From contig NZ_CP139447.1 in NCBI RefSeq assembly GCF_047121295.1, positions 248,001 to 312,000 on the forward strand: 64,000 bases of DNA. The letters run 5' to 3'. The translations under genes were made by a program, and so were the position numbers. A model generated the notes under the pieces. It worked only from the letters and a program-made list of their open reading frames with translations, did no database searches and was not told the DNA's origin. Position 1 is the first letter of the stretch. Every line of letters starts with the position of its first letter. Of the stretch, positions 16,974 through 25,002 are shown one piece after another. The DNA comes from Longispora sp047121295. GTDB lineage: Bacteria; Actinomycetota; Actinomycetes; Mycobacteriales; Micromonosporaceae.

Positions 16974-18143
16974 TCAGCGGACCGGGGCCACGCCCGTGTC
17001 GGCGGTCAGGCCCGGCACCGCCAGTCGGGTGGTCGACCCGGTCGCGGGCTGGAGCCGGAAGAGCGTGGTTCCCTGCCCGCCGATCAGGGTCTCCTCGGTC
17101 TCCCACCCGACGTTGTCGAAGACCGCGTCGAAGGACACGACGGAGGGCCTCGGGTCGGTGAACAGGGCGTCCAGGGTGACGACGGTCAGGTGCGGCTGGC
17201 CGAAGTGCGGCTCGTTGACGGCGAGCGCGAGGCGGCGGCCCGAGGGGGAGAGGCTGCCGGCGACGCCGTAGCTGTCCAGGTCGCAGGACTGGCGGTTCAC
17301 CCGCAGGCCCGGCGCGAACTCCAGCTCCGCGAGGCACTGTTTGCCGTCGGGGTTCGTGGTGACCCCGACCAGCGCGCCGGTGTCGGGGCGGACGCCGAAG
17401 ACCCGTACCACGTGGGAGTTGTTCTTCGCGGTGTTCACGTAGTCGCCGTTGGCGGGCACCCACACGTCGTGCTCGTCCTCGCGCCCCCGGTTGAGCGTGC
17501 CCCCGATCAGCACGATTTTTCCCGTGTACAGCACCGGCCCGGTCTCCGGGTTCGTCGGCGCGCTGGTGGTCCGTTCGGTGATCAGCACCCCGGCCTGGGT
17601 GACCGTGCCGACCGACATCCTGGTGTCGGTCCGCCACGCGATCGAGCGGGTGTTCGGCGCGACCGCCAGTTGCCGGACCCCGGTCCCCAGCACGGCGGGT
17701 TGCTGGTCGGGCCGGAGCAGCACGAGGTTGAACTCGTTGTCGATGGCCAGCCAGCCGTCGCCGAACCGGAGCACCGTGGTGGCCGGATGGTCGTAGACCT
17801 CGACCTCCCGCTGGTCGGCGGCCCGCCAGATCCGGACCATGAACCGGGCGGACGTCGACAGGACGTCGACCACGGGCGGCGCGTCGGGGCTGGCCGGGGC
17901 CGTGGGCGCGGTGCTGGGCACCGTCCCCGGCGGCACGGGCAGCCCACGGGACTCCGGCGAGTGGCCGAGCGCCGCCGCGGTGCCCGCGACCAGCACCAGG
18001 GCGGCCAGGGCGCCGGTGACGAGCCGGCGGCGGCGGATGCCCCGGGCGGACCGGATCGCCCGGTCGGCCTGGTCGCTGACGGCGGGCAGGACGGCGACCT
18101 GGGCGCCCAGGGTGCTGCGAAGGTCCTCTTCGAACGTGCTCAT
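16974..18143 (-). CDS. Membrane-anchored protein co-encoded with SigE (putative anti-sigma)
   Basis: This 389-residue protein has a short cytoplasmic N-terminus (MSTFEEDLRSTLG), a basic cluster (IRRRR) and a single membrane helix near residues 38-55 (LVTGALAALVLVAGTAAALG). A Pro/Ala-rich linker and a large extracytoplasmic part with repeated WD/beta-propeller-like segments (DGWLAIDNEFNLVLL, LSPSGRRLALAVNE) follow. The start ATG overlaps the stop of the SigE-type sigma factor by four bases, so the two are coupled. By position it is the likely regulator of that sigma factor, but no zinc anti-sigma HxxxCxxC motif is seen. The extracellular part may sense an envelope signal or ligand. Confidence 0.65.
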   Translation of the reverse strand: MSTFEEDLRSTLGAQVAVLPAVSDQADRAIRSARGIRRRRLVTGALAALVLVAGTAAALGHSPESRGLPVPPGTVPSTAPTAPASPDAPPVVDVLSTSARFMVRIWRAADQREVEVYDHPATTVLRFGDGWLAIDNEFNLVLLRPDQQPAVLGTGVRQLAVAPNTRSIAWRTDTRMSVGTVTQAGVLITERTTSAPTNPETGPVLYTGKIVLIGGTLNRGREDEHDVWVPANGDYVNTAKNNSHVVRVFGVRPDTGALVGVTTNPDGKQCLAELEFAPGLRVNRQSCDLDSYGVAGSLSPSGRRLALAVNEPHFGQPHLTVVTLDALFTDPRPSVVSFDAVFDNVGWETEETLIGGQGTTLFRLQPATGSTTRLAVPGLTADTGVAPVR

Positions 18144-18643
18144 CGTGCGGTCACCCCTTCCAGAGTGCGGTCGCCGAGCCGGGCGCGCAGGGTGCCGAGG
18201 GCGCGGGAGGTCTGACTCTTCACGGTTCCGACGCTCACTCCGAGTAGTCGGGCGGTCTCCGCCTCGGTCTGGTCCTCGTAGTACCGCAGCACGAGGACCG
18301 CGCGCTGCCGGGCCGGCAGCACCCGGACCTGCTGCCAGAGCGCGTCGCGGGCCAGCAGGTCGTCGGCGCCGTCGGGGCCGGGGACGTCGGGCAGCGCGTC
18401 GGTGGGTCGCTCGCCGTGCCACCGTCGCCGCCACCAGCTGGTCGCCGTGTTGACCAGGACCTTTCGGGTGTACGGCTCAACGGAGTCGATCTCGCCGAGC
18501 CGCCGCCACGCGAGATACGTCTTGGTCAGCGCCGTCTGGAGCAGGTCCTCAGCCCTGTGCCAGTCGCCGACCAGGAGATACGCCGTCCGCAGCAGCGCCG
18601 GCGAGCGGGCGGCCACGAAGTCGCGGAAGTCCTGTTCGTTCAT
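18140..18643 (-). CDS. SigE-family ECF RNA polymerase sigma factor
   Basis: This 167-residue extracytoplasmic-function sigma factor has region 2 in FRDFVAARSPALLRTAYLL and WHRAEDLLQTALTKTYLAW, and region 4 in ALWQQVRVLPARQRAVLVLR with the helix-turn-helix ETARLLGVSVGTVKSQTS. It is the SigE-like subgroup common in actinomycetes, usually paired with a downstream membrane protein, as here. The ATG at 18643 is supported by an AAGGGG site just upstream; a longer reading upstream is not needed. It diverges from the CPBP gene with 66 bases between starts, which probably holds both promoters. Confidence 0.92.
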   Translation of the reverse strand: MNEQDFRDFVAARSPALLRTAYLLVGDWHRAEDLLQTALTKTYLAWRRLGEIDSVEPYTRKVLVNTATSWWRRRWHGERPTDALPDVPGPDGADDLLARDALWQQVRVLPARQRAVLVLRYYEDQTEAETARLLGVSVGTVKSQTSRALGTLRARLGDRTLEGVTAR

Positions 18644-18709
18644 GGGACCCCTTCTGTTGTCCGTAGACGAGACGCCCTGGCCCGGCCGGATGGTTGGCAT
18701 ACTTCCCGG

Positions 18710-19447
18710 GTGGAGAAGACGACCGCACGGATCCGTACCGAGATCGTCCTGGTCCTGGGGGTGTCCCTCGGGGCGTCGGCCGTCTACTCAGCCGTGAGTC
18801 TGCTGGCCAAGCTGACCGCCGGCAAGCCGCTCGCCGACCAGCACGCGACGCTCAACCCGTCCCAGGCCCCGGGCCGGCCGTGGCTCGACCTCACGTACCA
18901 GCTGCTCGGCATCGCCTTCGCCGTCCTGCCGGCGTTCTTCGCCGTGCACCTGCTGCGCCGGGACGACCCCGACGCGCTGCGCGTGGAGCGCCGTCCGGTG
19001 TTCGACCTGGTCACGGGCCTGGGGCTCGCCGCGCTGATCGGCATCCCGGGCCTCGGGCTGTACATCGCGGCCCGCGCGCTGGGTCTCAACGCGAGCGTCG
19101 TACCGGCGGATCTGCCGCACGTCTGGTGGGCGGTGCCCGTGCTCCTGCTGGCCGCCGTGCAGAACGCGGTGCTGGAGGAGGTGGTCGTCGTCGGCTACCT
19201 GGTGACCCGGCTGCGCGAACTGAGCATCCGGCTGCCCGTCGCGCTCGGAGCGAGCGCGGTGCTGCGCGGTTCCTATCACCTGTACCAAGGATTCGGCGCA
19301 TTCGTCGGTAACGCGATCATGGGTCTGGTCTTCGGTTATGTCTTTTCGCGGACCCGTCGCGTGTGGCCATTGATCATTGCGCACTCGGTGCTCGATATTG
19401 TCGCATTCGTGGGTTGGACCCTCGGCGGTAACAAACTTGTTCATTAA
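18710..19447 (+). CDS. CPBP family intramembrane protein (Abi-like)
   Basis: This 245-residue protein has about seven hydrophobic segments and belongs to the CPBP/Abi family of intramembrane glutamic proteases. The first motif is LEEVVVVGY, which keeps the two glutamates of EExxxR but has Val in place of the Arg. The second motif is present as SYHLYQGFGAFVGN and the last as IIAHSVLDIVAF. Members process membrane or lipid-modified substrates, or have no known substrate. Start is GTG at 18710. It is divergent from sigE and ends 146 bases before the second subtilase, so it could be regulated with either. Loss of the motif-1 Arg leaves activity uncertain. Confidence 0.75.
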   Translation: MEKTTARIRTEIVLVLGVSLGASAVYSAVSLLAKLTAGKPLADQHATLNPSQAPGRPWLDLTYQLLGIAFAVLPAFFAVHLLRRDDPDALRVERRPVFDLVTGLGLAALIGIPGLGLYIAARALGLNASVVPADLPHVWWAVPVLLLAAVQNAVLEEVVVVGYLVTRLRELSIRLPVALGASAVLRGSYHLYQGFGAFVGNAIMGLVFGYVFSRTRRVWPLIIAHSVLDIVAFVGWTLGGNKLVH

Positions 19448-19593
19448 CCTGGGCAAACCTCAATGAAGTCTTAACTGGGTAACGGCTCTATCACGAGATC
19501 GTCTGGGTACTCCCCTGGTCGCTGACGGGGCCCTTAGGCTCCGCCCAGCGTGGACACCCATACCCCTGCGGGTGTCCTGAGTACGGAGGCCCT

Positions 19594-22500
19594 GTGTCAA
19601 AGAAGAAGACAGTGGCACTCGCGCTCCCGTTGGCCGCGTTCACCGCGCTGGCCCTGGGAAACCCGAGTATTGCCCTAGCCGATCCCGTTTCGGGTGACAA
19701 GTACGCCCCCGGCTTCTACCTCGTCCAGATGGACGCGAAGCCGATCGCCGCCTACGACGGCAGCCTCCCCGGCCTGGAGGCCACCAAGCCCGCGGAGGGC
19801 CAGAAGCTCGACGCCCGCAGCTCGGTCAGCGACAAGTACCGCGCGTACCTCAGCAAGAAGCGGGACGTCGTCGCCAAGAGCGTCGGCGTCAAGCAGGAGG
19901 TCACCTACGACACCGCGTTCAACGGCTTCGCGGCCAAGCTGACGTCGACCCAGGCGGCGCAGCTCGAGAAGACCCCGGGCGTCAAGAACGTCATCAAGTC
20001 CGAGATGCTGCACGTCGACACCTTCTCCACCCCGAAGTTCCTCGGCCTCGACGGCGCGACGGGCGCGTGGCAGAAGCAGTTCGGCGGCCAGGCGCACGCC
20101 GGTGAGGGCGTCATCGTCGGCGTCGTCGACTCCGGCTTCTCCCCGGACAACCCGAGCTTCGGCCCGCTGTCCGAGCCCCGGCCTGACTCGGCCCTGATCG
20201 GGTCGAAGTGGAAGGCCGGCTCGGTCGTCGGCAACACCGACAACCGCGACGGTTCGGTCGTCTGCGACCCGGGTACCGACGCCCCGGCCAAGGCCGCCCC
20301 GATCGCCTGCAACAACAAGGTGATCGGCGCCCGCTGGTACCGCACCGGCATCACCCAGATCCCGGACGAGTTCGACTCGCCCCGCGACTACACCAGCCAC
20401 GGCAGCCACACGGCCAGCACCGCGGCCGGCAACGCCAACGTGGCGGCCAGCGCGCCGAACGGCTACCAGTACGGCAACATCTCGGGTATGGCCCCCGCGG
20501 CCCGGCTCGCGATCTACAAGGTCTGCTGGGCCATCGACTACGTGGGCGGCAACTCCTGCTCGAACGTCGACTCGGTCAAGGCCATCGACCAGGCCGTCTA
20601 CGACGGCGTGGACGTCATCAACTACTCGATCTCCGGCTCGACCACCTCGGTCGTCGACCCGGTCGAGATCGCGTTCCTGAACGCGGCGCAGGCCGGCGTG
20701 TTCGTCTCGGCGTCGGCGGGTAACTCCGGCGACACCGTCGGCGTCAGCTCCGTCGCGCACAACAGCCCGTGGCTGACCACGGTCGCCGCCAGCACCCACG
20801 ACCGGGCGTTCAAGAAGAGCGTCACCCTGGGCAACGGCGCGACCTACACCGGCCAGGGCCTCGCCGGCGCCGTGCCGCTGACCGACCTGGTCGACTCGGT
20901 GAACGTCGGCCTCGCCGGCAAGCCGGCCAACGAGGTCGAACTCTGCTTCGTCGGCTCGCTCGACCCGGCCAAGGTGGCCGGCAAGACCGTGCTGTGCAAG
21001 CGGGGCACCAACGACCGGACCGCCAAGAGCCAGGCCGTGAAGGACGCGGGCGGCGTGGGCATGGTCCTCTACAACCCCACCCCGAACTCGCTCGCCGCCG
21101 ACCTGCACGCCGTTCCGACCGTGCACGTCAACAACGTCGAGGGCGCGGCCATCAAGGCGTACATCGCGGCCGGCGGCACGCCCAAGGCGTCGCTGAGCGC
21201 GGCGGAGCAGTACTCGGCGCGCGCGCCGGAGATGGCTGGCTTCTCCTCGTACGGCCCGGCGCTGGCCGGTGGCGGCAACCTGCTGAAGCCGGACATCACC
21301 GCCCCCGGCGTCGACATCGTCGCCGCGGTCAAGTCCAACGGCACCACCCCGCAGTGGGGCTCGATGCAGGGCACCTCGATGTCCAGCCCGCACATCGCCG
21401 GCATCGGCGCGCTGATCAAGTCGGCGCACCAGGACTGGTCCCCGATGGCCATCAAGTCGGCCATCATGACCACGGCCACCCAGAAGGACAACAACGGCCT
21501 GCCGATCCAGAACCTGGGCAAGGACGCCACCCCGCTGAACTTCGGCGCCGGGCACGTCCAGCCGGCCAAGGCGTTCGACCCGGGCCTGGTCTACGAGTCG
21601 ACCCTGGAGAACTGGTTCAGCTACATCTGCGCGCTCGGCCAGAAGCCGGCCGCCAGTGTGATGGACCTCAACTGCGACGACTTCCCGAAGATCGACCCGA
21701 GCGACCTCAACGGGCCGTCCATCGCGATCGGTGGCCTCGGCGGCACCCAGACGGTCACCCGGACCGTGAAGAACGTCACCAACAAGGTCGCGCTCTACAC
21801 CGCGAAGGTGGAGGCCCCGGCCGGCACCACGGTGCAGGTCACCCCATCGCGGCTGGCGCTGGCGCCGGGCAAGTCGGCGACCTTCCGGGTCAAGATCACG
21901 TGGAGCGGCGCTCCGTTCGGTAAGTACACCTTCGGTGCCCTGACCTGGAACGACAGCAACGGCCACTCGGTCCGCAGCCCCATCGCGGTCCGCCCGCTCG
22001 GCCTGGTCGCCCCCACGGAGACCCCGGCCGGCACCGGCACCGACGGCTCGACCGCGATCGCCCTCAAGTCGGGCTTCACCGGCAACCTCACCACCACGGT
22101 CGCGGGCCTCGTCCCGGCCACGGTGACCGGCCTGAACCTGAAGGTCGGCGCGCACTCGTTCGACAAGGCCAAGCCGGCCACGAGCGACTTCGTGGGCTCC
22201 GTCGAGGTCACCGTCCCGGCGGGTAGCACCCTCGCCCGCTTCGCGACGTTCAACGCGGACTACGCGATGGGTACCGACATCGACCTGTACGCCTACAAGA
22301 AGGTCGGCACCACGCTGACCGCGGCCGGCTCCAGCGGCGGCGGCTCGTCCGACGAGTCGATCACCCTGACCGGCCCCGGCACCTACGTCGTGTTCGTCGA
22401 CCTCTTCGGCGGCCCGGCCGGCGCCACCTCGGTGGACGTCAAGCACAACTCCTGGGTCGTCGGCGGCAGCGCCGGCAACCTGACCGTGGACGCGCCCACC

Positions 22501-22641
22501 ATGGCCGTGGTCGCGGGCAACGCCTACTCCCTGACGGCCACCTGGGCCGGCCTGGAGGCGGGCAAGCGCTACCTCGGCGCGCTCTTCTACAGCGACGGCA
22601 CCTCGACGCTGAGCGCCACCGTCGTGAGCGTCAACGCGTAA
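19594..22641 (+). CDS. Secreted subtilase (S8), paralogue of the 13986 gene
   Basis: This 1015-residue exported serine protease has the same design as its upstream neighbour: signal peptide (about 1-29), I9-type prodomain, catalytic domain, inserted PA domain, Fn3_6-like domain and C-terminal domain. The triad is visible in VGVVDSGFS, TSHGSHTAST and MQGTSMSSPHIAG. Shared stretches include STPKFLGLDGATGAWQKQFG and WAGLEAGKRYLG near the end. The family secretes such enzymes for extracellular protein breakdown; catalytic residues are complete. The start is GTG at 19594 with ACGGAGG about five bases upstream. A strong hairpin follows at 22656-22684. Divergence between the two suggests an old duplication. 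Confidence 0.94.
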   Translation: MSKKKTVALALPLAAFTALALGNPSIALADPVSGDKYAPGFYLVQMDAKPIAAYDGSLPGLEATKPAEGQKLDARSSVSDKYRAYLSKKRDVVAKSVGVKQEVTYDTAFNGFAAKLTSTQAAQLEKTPGVKNVIKSEMLHVDTFSTPKFLGLDGATGAWQKQFGGQAHAGEGVIVGVVDSGFSPDNPSFGPLSEPRPDSALIGSKWKAGSVVGNTDNRDGSVVCDPGTDAPAKAAPIACNNKVIGARWYRTGITQIPDEFDSPRDYTSHGSHTASTAAGNANVAASAPNGYQYGNISGMAPAARLAIYKVCWAIDYVGGNSCSNVDSVKAIDQAVYDGVDVINYSISGSTTSVVDPVEIAFLNAAQAGVFVSASAGNSGDTVGVSSVAHNSPWLTTVAASTHDRAFKKSVTLGNGATYTGQGLAGAVPLTDLVDSVNVGLAGKPANEVELCFVGSLDPAKVAGKTVLCKRGTNDRTAKSQAVKDAGGVGMVLYNPTPNSLAADLHAVPTVHVNNVEGAAIKAYIAAGGTPKASLSAAEQYSARAPEMAGFSSYGPALAGGGNLLKPDITAPGVDIVAAVKSNGTTPQWGSMQGTSMSSPHIAGIGALIKSAHQDWSPMAIKSAIMTTATQKDNNGLPIQNLGKDATPLNFGAGHVQPAKAFDPGLVYESTLENWFSYICALGQKPAASVMDLNCDDFPKIDPSDLNGPSIAIGGLGGTQTVTRTVKNVTNKVALYTAKVEAPAGTTVQVTPSRLALAPGKSATFRVKITWSGAPFGKYTFGALTWNDSNGHSVRSPIAVRPLGLVAPTETPAGTGTDGSTAIALKSGFTGNLTTTVAGLVPATVTGLNLKVGAHSFDKAKPATSDFVGSVEVTVPAGSTLARFATFNADYAMGTDIDLYAYKKVGTTLTAAGSSGGGSSDESITLTGPGTYVVFVDLFGGPAGATSVDVKHNSWVVGGSAGNLTVDAPTMAVVAGNAYSLTATWAGLEAGKRYLGALFYSDGTSTLSATVVSVNA

Positions 22642-22655
22642 CCAGCACGTCGATC

Positions 22656-22687
22656 GGGGCCCCACCGGATACCGGTGGGGCCCCTTT
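22656..22687 (+). terminator. Rho-independent terminator after second subtilase
   Basis: A perfect 13-bp stem, GGGGCCCCACCGG paired with CCGGTGGGGCCCC, encloses an ATA loop and is followed by TTT. It lies 14 bases after the stop codon. Confidence 0.85.
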
Positions 22688-22977
22688 CTGTCTGATTCTT
22701 TCCAGTTTCCCAATTTGAGTGAAGATTGTTGTACTTCATGAGGGGCGCTCGGGTGCCCCTCCCCGCCCTCCCGGCATGGCCGCCCCGGGTGGGCAACGGG
22801 GTCGTCGTCGGCCCAGCCCGGCCCCCCGGTCCGGTCGCCGATGCCCCGGATGGCCGGGTCCGCCCAGCGTGGGTGGGCCCGGCCAGCTCCTGTGGCCCCG
22901 CTGCTCAGGTACCGCTTTGCGTCACCTGAGCCGGACCCTGTATCCTCAACCGGCGGCTCGGTGTACCGAATCGTTTG
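22688..22977. other. Intergenic stretch upstream of tRNA-Ser(GCT)
   Basis: I see no convincing gene in this stretch: the open frames here have no ribosome-binding site and run into the tRNA. The last 60 bases presumably hold the promoter for the tRNA pair. Confidence 0.5.
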
Positions 22978-23067
22978 GGAGGCTTCGCCTAGTCCGGTCT
23001 ATGGCGCCGCACTGCTAATGCGGTTTGGGCTTAACGCCCATCCGGGGTTCAAATCCCCGAGCCTCCG
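22978..23067 (+). tRNA. tRNA-Ser (anticodon GCT)
   Basis: Acceptor GGAGGCT (22978-22984) pairs with AGCCTCC (23060-23066), with discriminator G. The anticodon stem CCGCA/TGCGG encloses CTGCTAA, giving anticodon GCT. The variable arm is long, as in serine tRNAs. No CCA is encoded. Confidence 0.96.
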
Positions 23068-23113
23068 CCCAAGTTTGGGGGACACACCAAGGTGTGTACA
23101 CTAAACGAGGTTT

Positions 23114-23186
23114 GCGCCCGTAGCTCAATGGATAGAGCATCTGACTACGGATCAGAAGGTTAGGGGTTCGAGTCCCTTCGGGCGCA
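23114..23186 (+). tRNA. tRNA-Arg (anticodon ACG)
   Basis: Acceptor GCGCCCG (23114-23120) pairs with CGGGCGC (23179-23185), discriminator A. The anticodon stem TCTGA/TCAGA encloses CTACGGA, giving ACG, whose adenosine is edited to inosine by TadA (partly encoded at the end of this window). It is the last core gene before the lower-GC island, so it is the natural candidate for an integration site. Confidence 0.96.
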
Positions 23187-23207
23187 CTTGGAAAGTTGTT
23201 CTGAGCT

Positions 23208-23247
23208 GGGCTTTCTTCTCCTCGGAGAGGGAAGCCCTTCTATTTTT
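23208..23247 (+). terminator. Terminator after tRNA-Arg
   Basis: GGGCTTTC (from 23208) pairs with GAAGCCC (23231-23237) with an imperfect CTCC/GGAG inner stem, followed by a T-rich run (TTCTATTTTT). This is a classical intrinsic terminator 22 bases after the tRNA. Confidence 0.75.
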
Positions 23248-23544
23248 CGTAGTCAGATGCTTGATGGGCAGTCTCCCGGGCGCTCCGGGTGAGCCTGAAT
23301 GTGCTCTGACCAGGGGATTCGCCAAGGCGTTAGATTGATAGATCTCGCTCAACTGGGGCCTCGCGTGGGATTCCCGTGGGATTTTGTGCACGAGCTGCGC
23401 AGCGAGACGCCAAATTTCATCAACATTTCTCGATCTAGCACGTCGGGAGAAGTCGACCTGGGTCGATGCGTGGGTGATTTAAGAATCTTGGGCTGAATAT
23501 TCGAGGCAATTCGGACTCATATGATGTGAGTCACACTACGGGGA
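23248..23544. other. Left border of the island, no gene seen
   Basis: No supported gene. The first 14 bases (23248-23261) are an exact inverted copy of the anticodon arm of the neighbouring tRNA-Arg (23136-23149). Base composition falls sharply after this point compared with the flanking subtilase region. Confidence 0.5.
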
Positions 23545-24021
23545 GTGTCGTTTCGCCGGTTGGTCGATGTGTTTCCGAAAGATTCAGGGTCAAGACCTGT
23601 CTCGAAGTACTGTGTCGCCGTGGTAGACGGATGGCACCCAGTGACCGGACCTCAGGGCTTCTTGGCGGCAACCGTAGATCAGGCACGCCTGGTGCTCGAC
23701 GCTGAGGAAGGCTGGCCTACCTACGACGCCGGACTCGAGTTTCAGGGCCTCGCCATGAACGCCATGTCCGCGACTCCCGTTGGGGAGTACATCGCTGAGA
23801 TCCCAGTAGCTCTTAACCTCATCTGGGGAGCACTGACAGATGAGATGGATGCTCCTGGGAGAGGATCCCCGGCGCAGGACGAGGCTGCGGTTCGCCACAT
23901 GAAGCAGGCGGCGGCTGAATGGCTGGTGGTCGTGGACCTGCCGGAAGGCAGGGCTGGGCATCTCGATCGCTGGGTATACGACGAGTGCGGGTACGAGCGG
24001 AAGGCGTCGTCATCGAGCTAG
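23545..24021 (+). CDS. Hypothetical protein, 158 aa
   Basis: I do not recognise this protein. From GTG at 23545 it reads 158 residues, soluble, with no signal peptide or membrane segment, slightly acidic, with central WPTYDAGLEFQGLAMNAM and a C-terminal half rich in Glu/Asp and Ala (EAAVRHMKQAAAEWLVVVDL). The codon use has a lower third-position GC than genes before the tRNA pair, consistent with acquired DNA. It stands alone on the plus strand at the left edge of the island. The ribosome-binding site is weak (GGGGAG directly before the start), so the true start could be at one of the internal ATGs. Confidence 0.55.
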   Translation: MSFRRLVDVFPKDSGSRPVSKYCVAVVDGWHPVTGPQGFLAATVDQARLVLDAEEGWPTYDAGLEFQGLAMNAMSATPVGEYIAEIPVALNLIWGALTDEMDAPGRGSPAQDEAAVRHMKQAAAEWLVVVDLPEGRAGHLDRWVYDECGYERKASSSS

Positions 24022-24032
24022 CCTGACGCGCC

Positions 24033-24158
24033 CTAGCTCACCAGAAGTTCGTACACGGCCCGATCCTTGCCTGGCCCCTTGAACTCCCGCGTGATGGAGA
24101 CTCCGTGCTCCTCGGACTGCGTGGAGTGGATCACTGCATGACCCGCCGCGGCATTCAC
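24033..24158 (-). pseudogene. Short remnant or small protein, 41 aa
   Basis: Reading leftwards from GTG 24158, a 41-residue frame contains GHAVIHSTQSEEHGVSITRE and ends KDRAVYELLVS. It looks like the C-terminal piece of a real protein because of its balanced composition, but a stop lies just upstream of the GTG. I cannot name the family. It may be a decayed gene or a true small protein. Confidence 0.3.
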
Positions 24159-24240
24159 CGGTCAAAGCTCCGGATCGGGCTACCAGGTCAGGTTGGGATC
24201 CTCGGAGCAACTACCCCATCAAGGTTCGTATCCTTGCCCT

Positions 24241-24528
24241 ATGAGCACCTCGTCAACCAACGATTCAGCGGTTCGATTCGCTGCTGCCGTTCGTGAGGCG
24301 GTGCCAGACCTCGCGCTTGACGTCGACTCCCGGACTCGACTCTATGGCCTGATCGTCGACTTGGAGTTTCAGCTCAAGTTCGAGCCCGATGGCGCCTCCG
24401 GGATTTCCTCTGCCGTGAAGCCGATCAGATACCTACTCGTGGAAGTTGCCCAAGGACCTGTCGCCGCAGTTCTCGCTGATTCTGCGAGCCGCCTCGTTGG
24501 TGATGACACCGGAAGGCTCTTTTGGTGA
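24241..24528 (+). CDS. Hypothetical protein upstream of vsr, 95 aa
   Basis: This 95-residue protein starts at ATG 24241 and overlaps the GTG of vsr by four bases (GTGA), so it is translationally coupled to the mismatch endonuclease. It has no recognisable motif; the middle (RLYGLIVDLEFQLKFE) suggests a small alpha/beta fold. Its coupling to vsr suggests a partner in the island, perhaps regulatory. No function is proposed. Confidence 0.55.
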   Translation: MSTSSTNDSAVRFAAAVREAVPDLALDVDSRTRLYGLIVDLEFQLKFEPDGASGISSAVKPIRYLLVEVAQGPVAAVLADSASRLVGDDTGRLFW

Positions 24529-25001
24529 GATCCAAGGACTCAACCTCTCCGAACGCGCTGTCCCCTGTGAACGTCTCGTCCGTGTGGACCCCGACAGCCG
24601 AAGGGGCACACCTTCGAGGGCGCCGCACCAAGGACACGAAGCCCGAGGTGGAACTCCGTCATGCCGTCCACGCGCTCGGACTGCGCTACAGGCTCCACCG
24701 AACGGTAGTCGGACGCTGTAGCCCAGACTTTGTCCTGCCTCGGTGGCGCCTGGCTGTCTTCGTGGACGGATGTTTCTGGCACGCCTGCCCACTACACGGT
24801 CCAAAGGTGTTCCGCGGACCCAACGCCGAGAGATGGAAGGACAAGCTCGCCATGAACCAGGCGCGCGACGAACGCAACAACCAAGCCCTACGCGAGGCTG
24901 GTTGGAATGTGGTGCGCGTATGGGAGTGCGAGGTGCGGCTGGACGTGCACGCAGCGGCTCAAAGGGTTGAGGCGCTCACCTGGCCGACTCTGACCGACTG
25001 A
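24525..25001 (+). CDS. vsr: Very short patch repair endonuclease (Vsr)
   Basis: This 158-residue protein is a Vsr-type endonuclease. After a disordered N-terminus of about 30 residues it has RRTKDTKPEVELRHAVHALG, the catalytic aspartate region CSPDFVLPRW (Asp68) and FVDGCFWHACPLHG, which supplies the metal and histidine residues of the family. Vsr nicks T:G mismatches that arise when 5-methylcytosine deaminates. It converges with the C5 methyltransferase gene with one base between, the usual pairing. The conserved core begins around residue 30, so a later start is also possible. Confidence 0.92.
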   Translation: MRSKDSTSPNALSPVNVSSVWTPTAEGAHLRGRRTKDTKPEVELRHAVHALGLRYRLHRTVVGRCSPDFVLPRWRLAVFVDGCFWHACPLHGPKVFRGPNAERWKDKLAMNQARDERNNQALREAGWNVVRVWECEVRLDVHAAAQRVEALTWPTLTD

Positions 25002-25002
25002 T

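Noticed and set aside
23152..23391. Minus-strand frame ending VRPKGLEPLTF.
   Set aside because: This ending is the well-known false translation of a tRNA gene read backwards; the frame runs across tRNA-Arg(ACG) and has no other support.
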